Assembly: GCA_028141885.1 (NCBI GenBank)
Contig: JAOIQU010000004.1
Location: forward strand, 1-63,802
DNA: 63,802 nucleotides
Direction: 5' to 3'
From: Flavobacteriales bacterium
Lineage (GTDB): Bacteria; Bacteroidota; Bacteroidia; Flavobacteriales; UA16
The notes under the pieces are model-generated. The model ran no database searches. It was not told the origin of the DNA and worked only from the letters and a program-made list of their open reading frames with translations. Below, in pieces: positions 1 through 7,104 of the stretch (positions are counted from its first letter, which is position 1; the number at the start of each line of letters is the position of its first letter). The position numbers were made by a program, and so were the translations under genes.

Positions 1-900
1 CAAGCAGTTGCCGTCACAATCGAACCCAAAAGGCGGGAATTCGCAGGAGTTATCGGCATAGATCGCGTCCTCATCATAGTTGCAAGCTGACTCTTGCAAG
101 CATCCAGCACAAGACGTGAATTCACAAGTTCCGTCGTCGTTTGTCGCAAGCTCGTCGTAGTTGCACGCCTCTGGGTCGGTACAACCACCGACAGGCTCGA
201 TGCAAGTTCCATCATCGTCCGTGGCCAAAGCGTTGTAGTTCAACGCTGTCGCAGATGTGCAACCTGGGATTTCGTCGCCGTCGCAAACGTTGTCACCGTC
301 TGCATCTTCGAGGCAATTGCCGGCGCAGTCTCTTCCTTCCTCAGGGAAAACACAAGAACCGTCATTGACTTGGGCTTCGGAGTCGTAATTGCAGGCCTCA
401 AGCACGGTACAGCCTGTGGCAAGGCAGGAAACGAAATCGCATGAACCATCGTCCTGATTCGCATTCTCATTGAAGTTGCAGGCCTGAGGGCTTGTGCAAC
501 CTTCAATGGGGTTGCAACTCCCGTCGTCCACTGTGGCAGTAGAATCGTAGTTGTCTGCAAACTCATTGGTGCACCCTGCACAGCTTGTGTACTCGCATGA
601 TCCATCATTCACTTCCGCCGCAGGATCAAAATTGCAGGCATTGGCCAAGGTGCAACCCGAAACGAGACAACTCAGATAGTCGCAAGACCCATCGTTGACG
701 GTCGCGGCTGGGTTGTAGTTGCACGCCAGGGCGTCGCTGCATCCCAAAACCAGGCAGCTTACGAAGTCACAAGAGCCGTCATTCAAGGTGGCGGCAGGGT
801 CATAGTTGCAAGCAATCTCAATGGTACAACCAGGCACATCTGTCTGAGCCACAGCAAATTGAGAACACAAAACGAACAGAGCGGAGAGGAATAAGCGCAT
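1..900 (-). CDS. Cys-rich repeat secreted protein, N-terminal part (runs off the window)
   Basis: The N-terminal 300 codons of a gene that continues past the left edge. The start ATG (898-900) gives a signal peptide (MRLFLSALFVLCSQFAVAQ) ending in AVA-Q. Everything after it is repeats: nine units of about 25-35 residues of the form GCTxxxACNYDxxAxxDDGSC, with spacers such as DCAGNCLEDADGDNVCDGDE that resemble calcium-binding thrombospondin type 3 loops. Such repeats are typical of secreted Bacteroidota proteins, and probably form disulfide-bonded, possibly Ca-binding modules. No catalytic domain is visible in this part. The C-terminal sorting domain, if present, lies outside the window. A TATCTTTC element at 925-932 could be the -7 site, 24 bases before ATG. 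Confidence 0.85.
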   Translation of the reverse strand, partial: MRLFLSALFVLCSQFAVAQTDVPGCTIEIACNYDPAATLNDGSCDFVSCLVLGCSDALACNYNPAATVNDGSCDYLSCLVSGCTLANACNFDPAAEVNDGSCEYTSCAGCTNEFADNYDSTATVDDGSCNPIEGCTSPQACNFNENANQDDGSCDFVSCLATGCTVLEACNYDSEAQVNDGSCVFPEEGRDCAGNCLEDADGDNVCDGDEIPGCTSATALNYNALATDDDGTCIEPVGGCTDPEACNYDELATNDDGTCEFTSCAGCLQESACNYDEDAIYADNSCEFPPFGFDCDGNCL

Positions 901-1074
901 GTCGAGTCTTTATATGGAACATTGAAAGATAAGGACGAATGCGGAATTTTCATCGACAAACGCACAAATTTGTCTTTCGAATGCACGATAAGCTCCAACG
1001 AAAGTGAGCTCAAAAGGTTTCGGTTGCGGCCATTTTTTGACCCAGCAACCACCCACCCATCCCCTTTTTGCGAT

Positions 1075-1107
1075 AAAAAAAACGAGGGCTGCTGGCCCTC
1101 GTTTTTA
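1075..1107. terminator. Bidirectional intrinsic terminator
   Basis: The stem CGAGGGC (1083-1089) pairs with GCCCTCG (1095-1101) around a 5-base loop, flanked by an A-run on the left and a T-run on the right. It lies just downstream of the minus-strand RNA-binding protein gene, which is the gene it most likely terminates. Confidence 0.8.
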
Positions 1108-1129
1108 CGGACTTTTCAGCCCTCATGCA

Positions 1130-1645
1130 TCAATAATCCTCATCAAAATCAGACCACCCTTTTGACCCCCCTCCACCTCTGGTTTTCTTCATTTTTGTTT
1201 GCCGCGGACCATCCGAATATTTGTCTGGCTTCAGACGTTGGACTTTCTTCTTTCTGGCAGGCTTCTTGTCGGCCCCAAATGACCCACCTCCTTCTAGCCT
1301 TGGCCCAGAATCACCCGTGCCTCGACTGTCGGAGCTGCTTCGAGACGATGACTTCGCGTCAGAACTGCCTTGTCTGTTGCCCGGCGCCGGACGTGGTCGA
1401 CTTCCGCGCTCCTCGGCCTCTTTGACCACCATTCGAAAATTCATGAACTCTTGTCCATTCATCTCCGCAATGGCTCGTTCTCCGCCTTCACGCGTTTCCA
1501 TTTCCACAAAACCGAAGCACTTGCTTTGGCCTGTCTCTCGGTCGGTTACAATCTTGGCACTGCGCACAGGCCCCATGGCACCAAACCATTCCAACAAATC
1601 AGATTCAACCGCATCACGGTTGAGCTTCGCTACAAAAAGTTTCAT
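1130..1645 (-). CDS. RRM-type RNA-binding protein
   Basis: A 171-residue protein with one RNA recognition motif over about residues 1-80: RNP2 is LFVAKL (3-8) and RNP1 is KCFGFVEM (about 42-49). The remainder is a low-complexity basic/serine tail (RPRPAPGNRQGSSDAKSSSR and a Lys-rich stretch) likely to add nonspecific RNA affinity. Small single-RRM proteins of this kind are found in Bacteroidota and cyanobacteria, where they are linked to cold shock and RNA handling; the exact role here is inferred. A CATCTTTG element at minus-strand positions 13 bases before the ATG is a plausible -7 box. A strong terminator follows. Confidence 0.9.
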   Translation of the reverse strand: MKLFVAKLNRDAVESDLLEWFGAMGPVRSAKIVTDRETGQSKCFGFVEMETREGGERAIAEMNGQEFMNFRMVVKEAEERGSRPRPAPGNRQGSSDAKSSSRSSSDSRGTGDSGPRLEGGGSFGADKKPARKKKVQRLKPDKYSDGPRQTKMKKTRGGGGSKGWSDFDEDY

Positions 1646-1723
1646 CGACGGTGTTCAACAAAGATGTGGCAAACTAAAGGAATTCACCTCTAGTTTCGTT
1701 GACAAGACGGATACTTTTTTAAA

Positions 1724-2125
1724 TCAACAATCCGAACCAAAGGCTGCCAAAATTTGGAGGATGTCATTCACATTGGTTGCTCCGTCTTCATTCAGATCAG
1801 CTTCGCAGTTGGATGTGCAGCCGAAATCAGCGAGCAGCAGCAAGATGTCTGCCACTGTGACCTGACCATCTTGGTTGAGATCCTCGGGACAAGCTGGTGC
1901 AATTTCACATGAACCATCATCCACGATTGCTGAAGGGTCGTAATTGTCGGCGTCCGGATTGGTGCAACCGCTGCAAGTGGAGTTGTCTCCTCCACAAACA
2001 CCGCACTCATCCAAAACTTGGCAAGACCCATCGTCAATCGTGGCACTGGCATCGTAGTTGCAAGCCGCTTCGTCTGTGCAGCCCGCACAACTCGTGAATT
2101 CACACGTTCCGTCATCCTCCGTCGA
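1724..2125 (-). pseudogene. C-terminal part of the M43 protease gene, cut off by a stop codon
   Basis: These 134 codons continue in the same frame after the TAA at 2126-2128 that ends the M43 protease. They encode two further Cys-rich repeats and a final module with two EF-hand/dockerin-like segments ([20 protein letters not shown], then [20 protein letters not shown]) and four cysteines, ending in FGSDC. An internal ATG at 2012-2014 exists, but nothing suggests it is a real start. The two other genes with this tail (20657-23824 and 59493-60947) carry it in frame, so this piece looks like the lost end of the protease. Confidence 0.8.
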
Positions 2126-2355
2126 TTAGGGGTTGTAATTGCACGCCGCAGGGTCGGTGCAACCGCTGCAAGTGGCATTGTCTCCTCCGCAAACACCGCA
2201 CTCGTCCAAAGCTTGGCAAGACCCATCGTCAATCGTGGCACTGGCATCGTAATTGCAAGCCGCTTCGTCTGTGCAGCCCGCACAACTCGAAAATTCACAC
2301 GTTCCGTCATCCTCCGTCGATTCGGGGTTGTAATTGCACGCCGCAGGGTCGGTGC
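1961..2355 (-). repeat. Tandem 195-bp duplication in a coding region
   Basis: Two nearly identical copies, about 1961-2155 and 2156-2350, are offset by exactly 195 bases (65 codons). Each encodes one NPESTEDDG repeat, one [16 protein letters not shown] repeat and a CGVCGGDN spacer. Differences are few, so the duplication is recent. One copy has GAA (2321-2323) where the other has the TAA stop (2126-2128). Confidence 0.85.
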
Positions 2356-5300
2356 AACCTGAGCAGCTTACAAAGTCGCATGAACCGTCGTCTGTGGTCG
2401 CTTGCGGGTTGAAATTACATGCGCCGGCGTCGGTGCACCCTGGGATCTCAATGTCGTCCGATGTGCAAAGGCCATTCAATGTCAACGTCGCGTCGTAGTC
2501 CACACCCGCACTCGTGGTCCATCCATTCACCAACGTGAACGACCAAGGTCCCGTGCCAGTCAAACCGGCTCCCGACAAATCCACACTTGCGGTGTATGTC
2601 CCTGAGGTCGTCGTCTGCCAAGCTGCTGGCCACACCACGGTGTAGTTGCCAAGATCCGTGCACGCACTTGTCAAGTTATAACCCCCGATCGCGTAGCAGC
2701 TGCCATCAGGCAATCCAATTTCAACCATCATGTCAGCGGGCCATGATTGACCACCCCCAGAATTGGAGAAGGTCAACGTCACATCGAGTGAACCGAGCGT
2801 CCCAGACGCCCCAGTCAACGCTGGCGTACCGGCTGCAGAAGCAGTCAACCCAGTCTCGACGATGTTCAAGGGGTAGTCGCACGTGGGACAACCTTCCACG
2901 GGATCGGGCAACTCACAGAGTCCATCATCCAACGTGGCTAAAGGATTGTAGTTGCAGGCCTCAGGGTCCGTGCAGCCATAACAGCTGAAGTCGCAAGATC
3001 CGTCGTCTATGAGTGCGGCAGCGTCGTAGTTGCAGGCAGTCTCGTCGGTGCAACCACTGCAGGTCGTGTTGTCCCCTCCGCAGACACCGCACGTGTCATC
3101 AAACAAGCAAGAGCCATCATCCGTAGTGGCTGCAGGATCGTAGTTGCAGGCTTCAGAATTGATGCATCCAAACCCTGAACCGAGGCAAACCTCCGTGGAT
3201 TCGGTGGCACCAAATTCACCTCCTGCACCAAGGACAGTGCCGCCTGAAGAAATAGTGTATCCCCCTTCACCTTGAGCACAGCACATGCCATCGCCAAAGG
3301 AGTCGTTGATGGTCACGGTGTAGCATCCGGGGTCAATGCAGATTTGCTCCAAATATTCCGTCCCAGTAGCGGCGTAAGGTCCTCCTTGCGCGACAATGTT
3401 CCCATTGGGGTCGGACACCGTCCACGTAGTCTCACCAGGGTAGTTGTCGGTCAGCAAGCTCAGCGTGAGGTCCTCCCCACCCAAGATGCATGAGCCATCG
3501 TCCACAATGGCCGTGGCATCGTAGTTGCAAGCATTGGGATCTGTGCAACCGCTACAAGTGCTGTTGTCACCGCCACACACACCGCACTCGTCGTTAGACA
3601 AGCACGAGCCATCGTCAAAGACGGCTGACGCATTGTAGTTGCAAGCTGTGGGATCGGTGCAACCGCCGCATGTGCTGTTGTCTCCACCACACTCCCCACA
3701 ATCGTCGTTGACCTCACATGACCCATCATCTTGGGTGGCTGTGGGGTCGTAGTTACACGCTGTTGGATCAGTGCAACCTGTACAATCAAAGTCGCAAGAC
3801 CCGTCGTCAAGCGTGGCATCTACGTCGTAGTTGCACGCCGTGGAATCGGTGCATCCCAAGCCACAATCCTCCACGCCAATCTGCAAGATGTCGGAACCCT
3901 GCGCAGCCCCGTCGCCGCTCTGGGCTGTGTCGAGATCTCCCGAAGCTAGGACGTTGCCCGCACCGTCAGTCAAGGTGTATGTCGCGCCGTTCCAACCGTC
4001 ACCATAGCTGTCCGTCATGTTGAAGGTAAAACACCCATTGGGGATGCATTCCGTCACGGAGCCAGCACCACCGGAGGCAAGCACCGTTCCATTCAAATCC
4101 AGGCTCCATCCGATTTCACTGTCCCAGCTTCCGCCGCCAACACTGATGGTCACCTCACTTCCGGTGGTGTTCATGAAGAAGTCGCTCGTCGCGGTGTCGT
4201 TTGCCGCGTTTTCATCCGTACCGCCATTGGGGTTGGACACTGTGAAGGAAAACGTGTGGTTGCCATCGGTAGGTGCGATTTCGGCCAAAGTGACGTCTTC
4301 ACTCTCTGCGTAAGCCAAAGCCCCGGTCCAAGTCAAGGTTCCGATTTCTGTCCCATCCAAGCTGTAGACAACATCCAGTGAGTTCAACGTTTGCTCGCCA
4401 TTGTTGCGCACGCGGATGACCGGCGTGACGCTTGTGGCACATACACCAGCAGCAGGTGCAAGCACTGTTTGGGCCTGGGCATCAAGCGCAAAATCAGGCA
4501 CCGCGGGGGTGCAACCTGAAGAGCTGACCAAACTCGCACGGGCCCCGCCAGGCGCAAACAACGCATTCATGCGATCCGATTGCCCTAGGGTGAACAAGTT
4601 CATGCAAGCGTCGTCGGAGTAGTCCATGTAGTTCTGGACCATGTCTGTCGTTCCACAGGCGGCGCTTCCCAAAGCGCATCCGTAGTTGGGCCCGTCAGAA
4701 TCAGGGGTGTCGTCGACAAAATCAGAGGCCCCGCATCCGCCGTCGCCCCAAATGTGACGCAAGTTGAGATAGTGTCCCACTTCGTGGGTGGCGGTGCGTC
4801 CAAGGTCAAACGGTGCAGAAGCTGTCCCCGTGTTACCCGTGGCCGTGTAATTGCATACAATGCCATCGGTACTGGCAGGACCACCAGGGAATTGGGCGTA
4901 CCCCAACAAGCTAGACCCTAGGTCGCATACCCAGAAATTCATGTAGTCCGCCGCTGGCCATGCGTCAGATCCACCCTGAGAGGTGAACTTCATGGCATCG
5001 TTGGTGCCAAACGAAGTCACATTGGTGGGCACGCGAAGGATGCCATCGGTTGGATTGCCGTTGGGATCCTGCGAGGCCAAGCAAAACTCAATCTGCGTAT
5101 CCGCCGCTTGAGACCACACATTGTCTTGATCTACGTTCAATCGACGAAAATCCTCATTCAAAATGTCCAATTGGGACATCACTTGAGCCTCGCTGATGTT
5201 CTCTGCGGCCGTGTTATACAGGATGTGAAAGACAACCGGAATGGTCACCACCAACTGTGAACGTTGGGCAGGGTCGGCCTGCACCTGGCGCTGGTACGTT

Positions 5301-5500
5301 GCGGTTTGCTTTTCGATGAGCGCCATGCGTCGGGCCATCTTGGCATTTTCATGCATCAGCCGATCCAAGTTACCCATGGTGTAACATACGCGCTGGCGAG
5401 GTTCTTTCGGAGAAAGCTTGGTTGCGTTCTGGGCAAATGTGGGGGCTGCCGACAACATGGCTACAACCGCAAGCGTGGTGATTTGATGGCTAGTCTTCAT
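2126..5500 (-). CDS. Secreted M43 (pappalysin-like) zinc metalloprotease with Cys-rich repeats, nonsense-truncated
   Basis: A signal peptide (residues 1-23, ends TFAQ) precedes a metzincin domain. The zinc site is [11 protein letters not shown] (239-249, HExxHxxxxxH) and the Met-turn is YMDYS (about 291-295), typical of family M43B. A CARDB-like Ig segment, a domain with a [10 protein letters not shown] motif and ten full GCTDxxACNYD repeats follow; one repeat gap holds a [15 protein letters not shown] module shared with the M12 protease at 20657. Translation stops at TAA (2126-2128) inside an eleventh repeat, where the neighbouring copy has GAA. The reading frame stays open to 1724, so the intact protein would be about 1258 residues. 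It is probably exported by T9SS as a nutrient-acquiring protease, but the truncated form lacks its end module. Confidence 0.88.
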   Translation of the reverse strand: MKTSHQITTLAVVAMLSAAPTFAQNATKLSPKEPRQRVCYTMGNLDRLMHENAKMARRMALIEKQTATYQRQVQADPAQRSQLVVTIPVVFHILYNTAAENISEAQVMSQLDILNEDFRRLNVDQDNVWSQAADTQIEFCLASQDPNGNPTDGILRVPTNVTSFGTNDAMKFTSQGGSDAWPAADYMNFWVCDLGSSLLGYAQFPGGPASTDGIVCNYTATGNTGTASAPFDLGRTATHEVGHYLNLRHIWGDGGCGASDFVDDTPDSDGPNYGCALGSAACGTTDMVQNYMDYSDDACMNLFTLGQSDRMNALFAPGGARASLVSSSGCTPAVPDFALDAQAQTVLAPAAGVCATSVTPVIRVRNNGEQTLNSLDVVYSLDGTEIGTLTWTGALAYAESEDVTLAEIAPTDGNHTFSFTVSNPNGGTDENAANDTATSDFFMNTTGSEVTISVGGGSWDSEIGWSLDLNGTVLASGGAGSVTECIPNGCFTFNMTDSYGDGWNGATYTLTDGAGNVLASGDLDTAQSGDGAAQGSDILQIGVEDCGLGCTDSTACNYDVDATLDDGSCDFDCTGCTDPTACNYDPTATQDDGSCEVNDDCGECGGDNSTCGGCTDPTACNYNASAVFDDGSCLSNDECGVCGGDNSTCSGCTDPNACNYDATAIVDDGSCILGGEDLTLSLLTDNYPGETTWTVSDPNGNIVAQGGPYAATGTEYLEQICIDPGCYTVTINDSFGDGMCCAQGEGGYTISSGGTVLGAGGEFGATESTEVCLGSGFGCINSEACNYDPAATTDDGSCLFDDTCGVCGGDNTTCSGCTDETACNYDAAALIDDGSCDFSCYGCTDPEACNYNPLATLDDGLCELPDPVEGCPTCDYPLNIVETGLTASAAGTPALTGASGTLGSLDVTLTFSNSGGGQSWPADMMVEIGLPDGSCYAIGGYNLTSACTDLGNYTVVWPAAWQTTTSGTYTASVDLSGAGLTGTGPWSFTLVNGWTTSAGVDYDATLTLNGLCTSDDIEIPGCTDAGACNFNPQATTDDGSCDFVSCSGCTDPAACNYNPESTEDDGTCEFSSCAGCTDEAACNYDASATIDDGSCQALDECGVCGGDNATCSGCTDPAACNYNP

Positions 5501-5595
5501 GTAGATGTTCAGTACCCGGTCGCGTTAATTTATGAATTTATCCTGTTTATCAGCACATTTGTCGACAAAATGCGTCATCCACCGGGCAATTGATA

Positions 5596-6267
5596 ATGCA
5601 ACTCAACATTCTCTTCAGCGATGAGGACCATTGCATCGTGTTGAAACCCGCTGGCGTGGCCACACATGGAAGGGGATCGAACACATTGCTTCATGCCTTG
5701 AGGCGAGAGGTTGCCAAACGCGATAACCACCTTTGGCAACCTGTCCACCGGTTGGATTTTGGCACCCGGGGACCAGTCTGTGTTGCCAAAACGTCGGATG
5801 CCTTGCGTGAACTTCAAGCTGACTGGCACCTTGGCAGAAAGACCTACCACGCCTGGCTGCAAGGCGTGATGTCAACCTCGAGAGGTGCCGTGAACCTGGC
5901 CATTGACGGCAAACCATCGAAGACCACATTCAAGTCCTTGGGCTGGAGAACTTGGGGAGTTCACGAACACGCCAGCCTGGTCGAATTCGAATTGCTCACG
6001 GGGCGTACCCATCAAATCAGGCGGCACGCCGCGGCATTGGGACACCCCGTGGTGGGCGATTTGGTCTACGGCCATCCTCCCCACTACACGGGCCATGGTT
6101 TGCACCTGACCTGCACGCGACTCCAATGGCTACACCCGCACAGCAAGGAGCCCTTGGAGGTTTCCATTGCCCCAGCCAAAAAAATGGTGCGCGCCATACC
6201 TGGACAATTCATCTCGAAAGAGACTTCGCCTTGGCTGGAGCGTTTTGTGCCTGGCACACGGTCGTGA
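5596..6267 (+). CDS. RluA-family pseudouridine synthase
   Basis: Isomerises uridine to pseudouridine in rRNA or tRNA. The 223-residue protein starts NILFSDEDHCIVLKPAGVAT and has the catalytic motif HRLDFGTRG, in which Asp is the nucleophile, and the later RTHQIRRHAAALGHPVVGD block characteristic of RluA-type enzymes. There is no S4 domain, so it is shorter than RluC or RluD. In HRLDxxTSG the Ser is replaced by Arg here. ATG 5596 was chosen; an in-frame TTG lies two codons upstream. The target nucleotide cannot be told from sequence. The plsC gene follows 30 bases later on the same strand. Confidence 0.88.
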   Translation: MQLNILFSDEDHCIVLKPAGVATHGRGSNTLLHALRREVAKRDNHLWQPVHRLDFGTRGPVCVAKTSDALRELQADWHLGRKTYHAWLQGVMSTSRGAVNLAIDGKPSKTTFKSLGWRTWGVHEHASLVEFELLTGRTHQIRRHAAALGHPVVGDLVYGHPPHYTGHGLHLTCTRLQWLHPHSKEPLEVSIAPAKKMVRAIPGQFISKETSPWLERFVPGTRS

Positions 6268-6275
6268 CCGGGTTG

Positions 6276-6283
6276 TACCTTCG
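6276..6283 (+). promoter_or_regulatory. Putative -7 element of plsC (TACCTTCG)
   Basis: TACCTTCG matches the Bacteroidota -7 consensus TAnnTTTG with one change and lies 14 bases before the ATG of the acyltransferase gene. No clear -33 TTG is seen at the usual spacing. Confidence 0.5.
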
Positions 6284-6297
6284 CACAAATCCTCTCC

Positions 6298-7059
6298 ATG
6301 CGTCCCATTCGCGCCTTCATTCGAATCGTCCTTTTCTTGGCTCTGTGTTTGGCAACCATTGTACGCATGATGCTCGGTTTTGCGGTTTTGCGCGCGAGGC
6401 AAGCCTCACAACAAGACGTTCGACATTGGACCCACAAGAGGTTTGTACGTTTCGTGAAGCGAGTCCAAGCCGTCATGGGACTTCACGTCACTTGGGAAGG
6501 GCAATTCCCCGATGAACCGGCCGTGCTCATGGGCAACCACCGCTCTTACGTGGATGCGGTGCTCTTTCCGGTTGGCTTCCCTGTGGTTTATGTTGGCCGA
6601 ATTGAGTCCAAATCATGGCCCATCATTGGGTGGGGTGCCACCCTTTTGGGCACCATCTGGGTCGATCGAAAGAGCAAAGACAGCCGACGGGCCACCCGAG
6701 CGGCTGTGCGCAACCGCCTGTCTGAAGGCATGGGGATTGTGATTTTTCCAGAAGGCACCACCTTCAAAGGCCCCGAGCTGTTGGAATACCGACCGGGCAT
6801 GTTTTACACATGCGCCGAAGAAGGGTTTCCCATTGTCCCAGTGGCTCTAGAATACCGTGACCCCAACATTGCTTGGGTCGACAACGCTTGGTTTGTCCCC
6901 CACGCGTTCCACCACTTTGGCGCCAAACACATCGACGTCACCGTCCGTGTGGGAAATCCAGTGAACATGAACGACGCCGAAGCCCTTCGCTCTCATGTTC
7001 GTTCTTGGACCGAAGCCCAGTGCCTCGAGCTGCGTCGCGCGTTTGACAAAACAACCTGA
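6298..7059 (+). CDS. plsC: 1-acyl-sn-glycerol-3-phosphate acyltransferase (PlsC family)
   Basis: Transfers an acyl chain to lysophosphatidate to make phosphatidate in phospholipid synthesis at the inner membrane. The 253-residue protein has a hydrophobic N-terminus (about 7-32), the catalytic NHRSYVD box (HX4D, His81/Asp86) and the substrate-binding FPEGTT box (150-155), with the correct spacing for the family. Its length is normal. It is likely to have its own promoter (6276-6283) despite closely following the pseudouridine synthase. Ornithine-lipid acyltransferases share these motifs, so the exact acceptor is less certain than the family. Confidence 0.9.
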   Translation: MRPIRAFIRIVLFLALCLATIVRMMLGFAVLRARQASQQDVRHWTHKRFVRFVKRVQAVMGLHVTWEGQFPDEPAVLMGNHRSYVDAVLFPVGFPVVYVGRIESKSWPIIGWGATLLGTIWVDRKSKDSRRATRAAVRNRLSEGMGIVIFPEGTTFKGPELLEYRPGMFYTCAEEGFPIVPVALEYRDPNIAWVDNAWFVPHAFHHFGAKHIDVTVRVGNPVNMNDAEALRSHVRSWTEAQCLELRRAFDKTT

Positions 7060-7104
7060 GGCCACATTCGCCTTTTTGCGAGCGGGCCACGCTTCGCCCT
7101 CACG

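Noticed and set aside
922..1425. 167-codon plus-strand ORF over the terminator and RNA-binding protein gene
   Set aside because: It runs through a terminator and antisense to the RRM gene; the product has no sensible features.
1..5400. Regularly spaced repeats that look like a CRISPR or satellite array
   Set aside because: The repeat spacing follows protein repeats (GCTDxxACNYD) in open frames; units vary in DNA sequence and spacers are coding.
5558..5569. Palindrome TTTGTCGACAAA upstream of the M43 gene, and a GACAAA-N8-TTTGTC pair (955-974) upstream of the repeat-protein gene
   Set aside because: Possible operators, but only two loosely similar cases with different spacing; too little to claim a regulator site.
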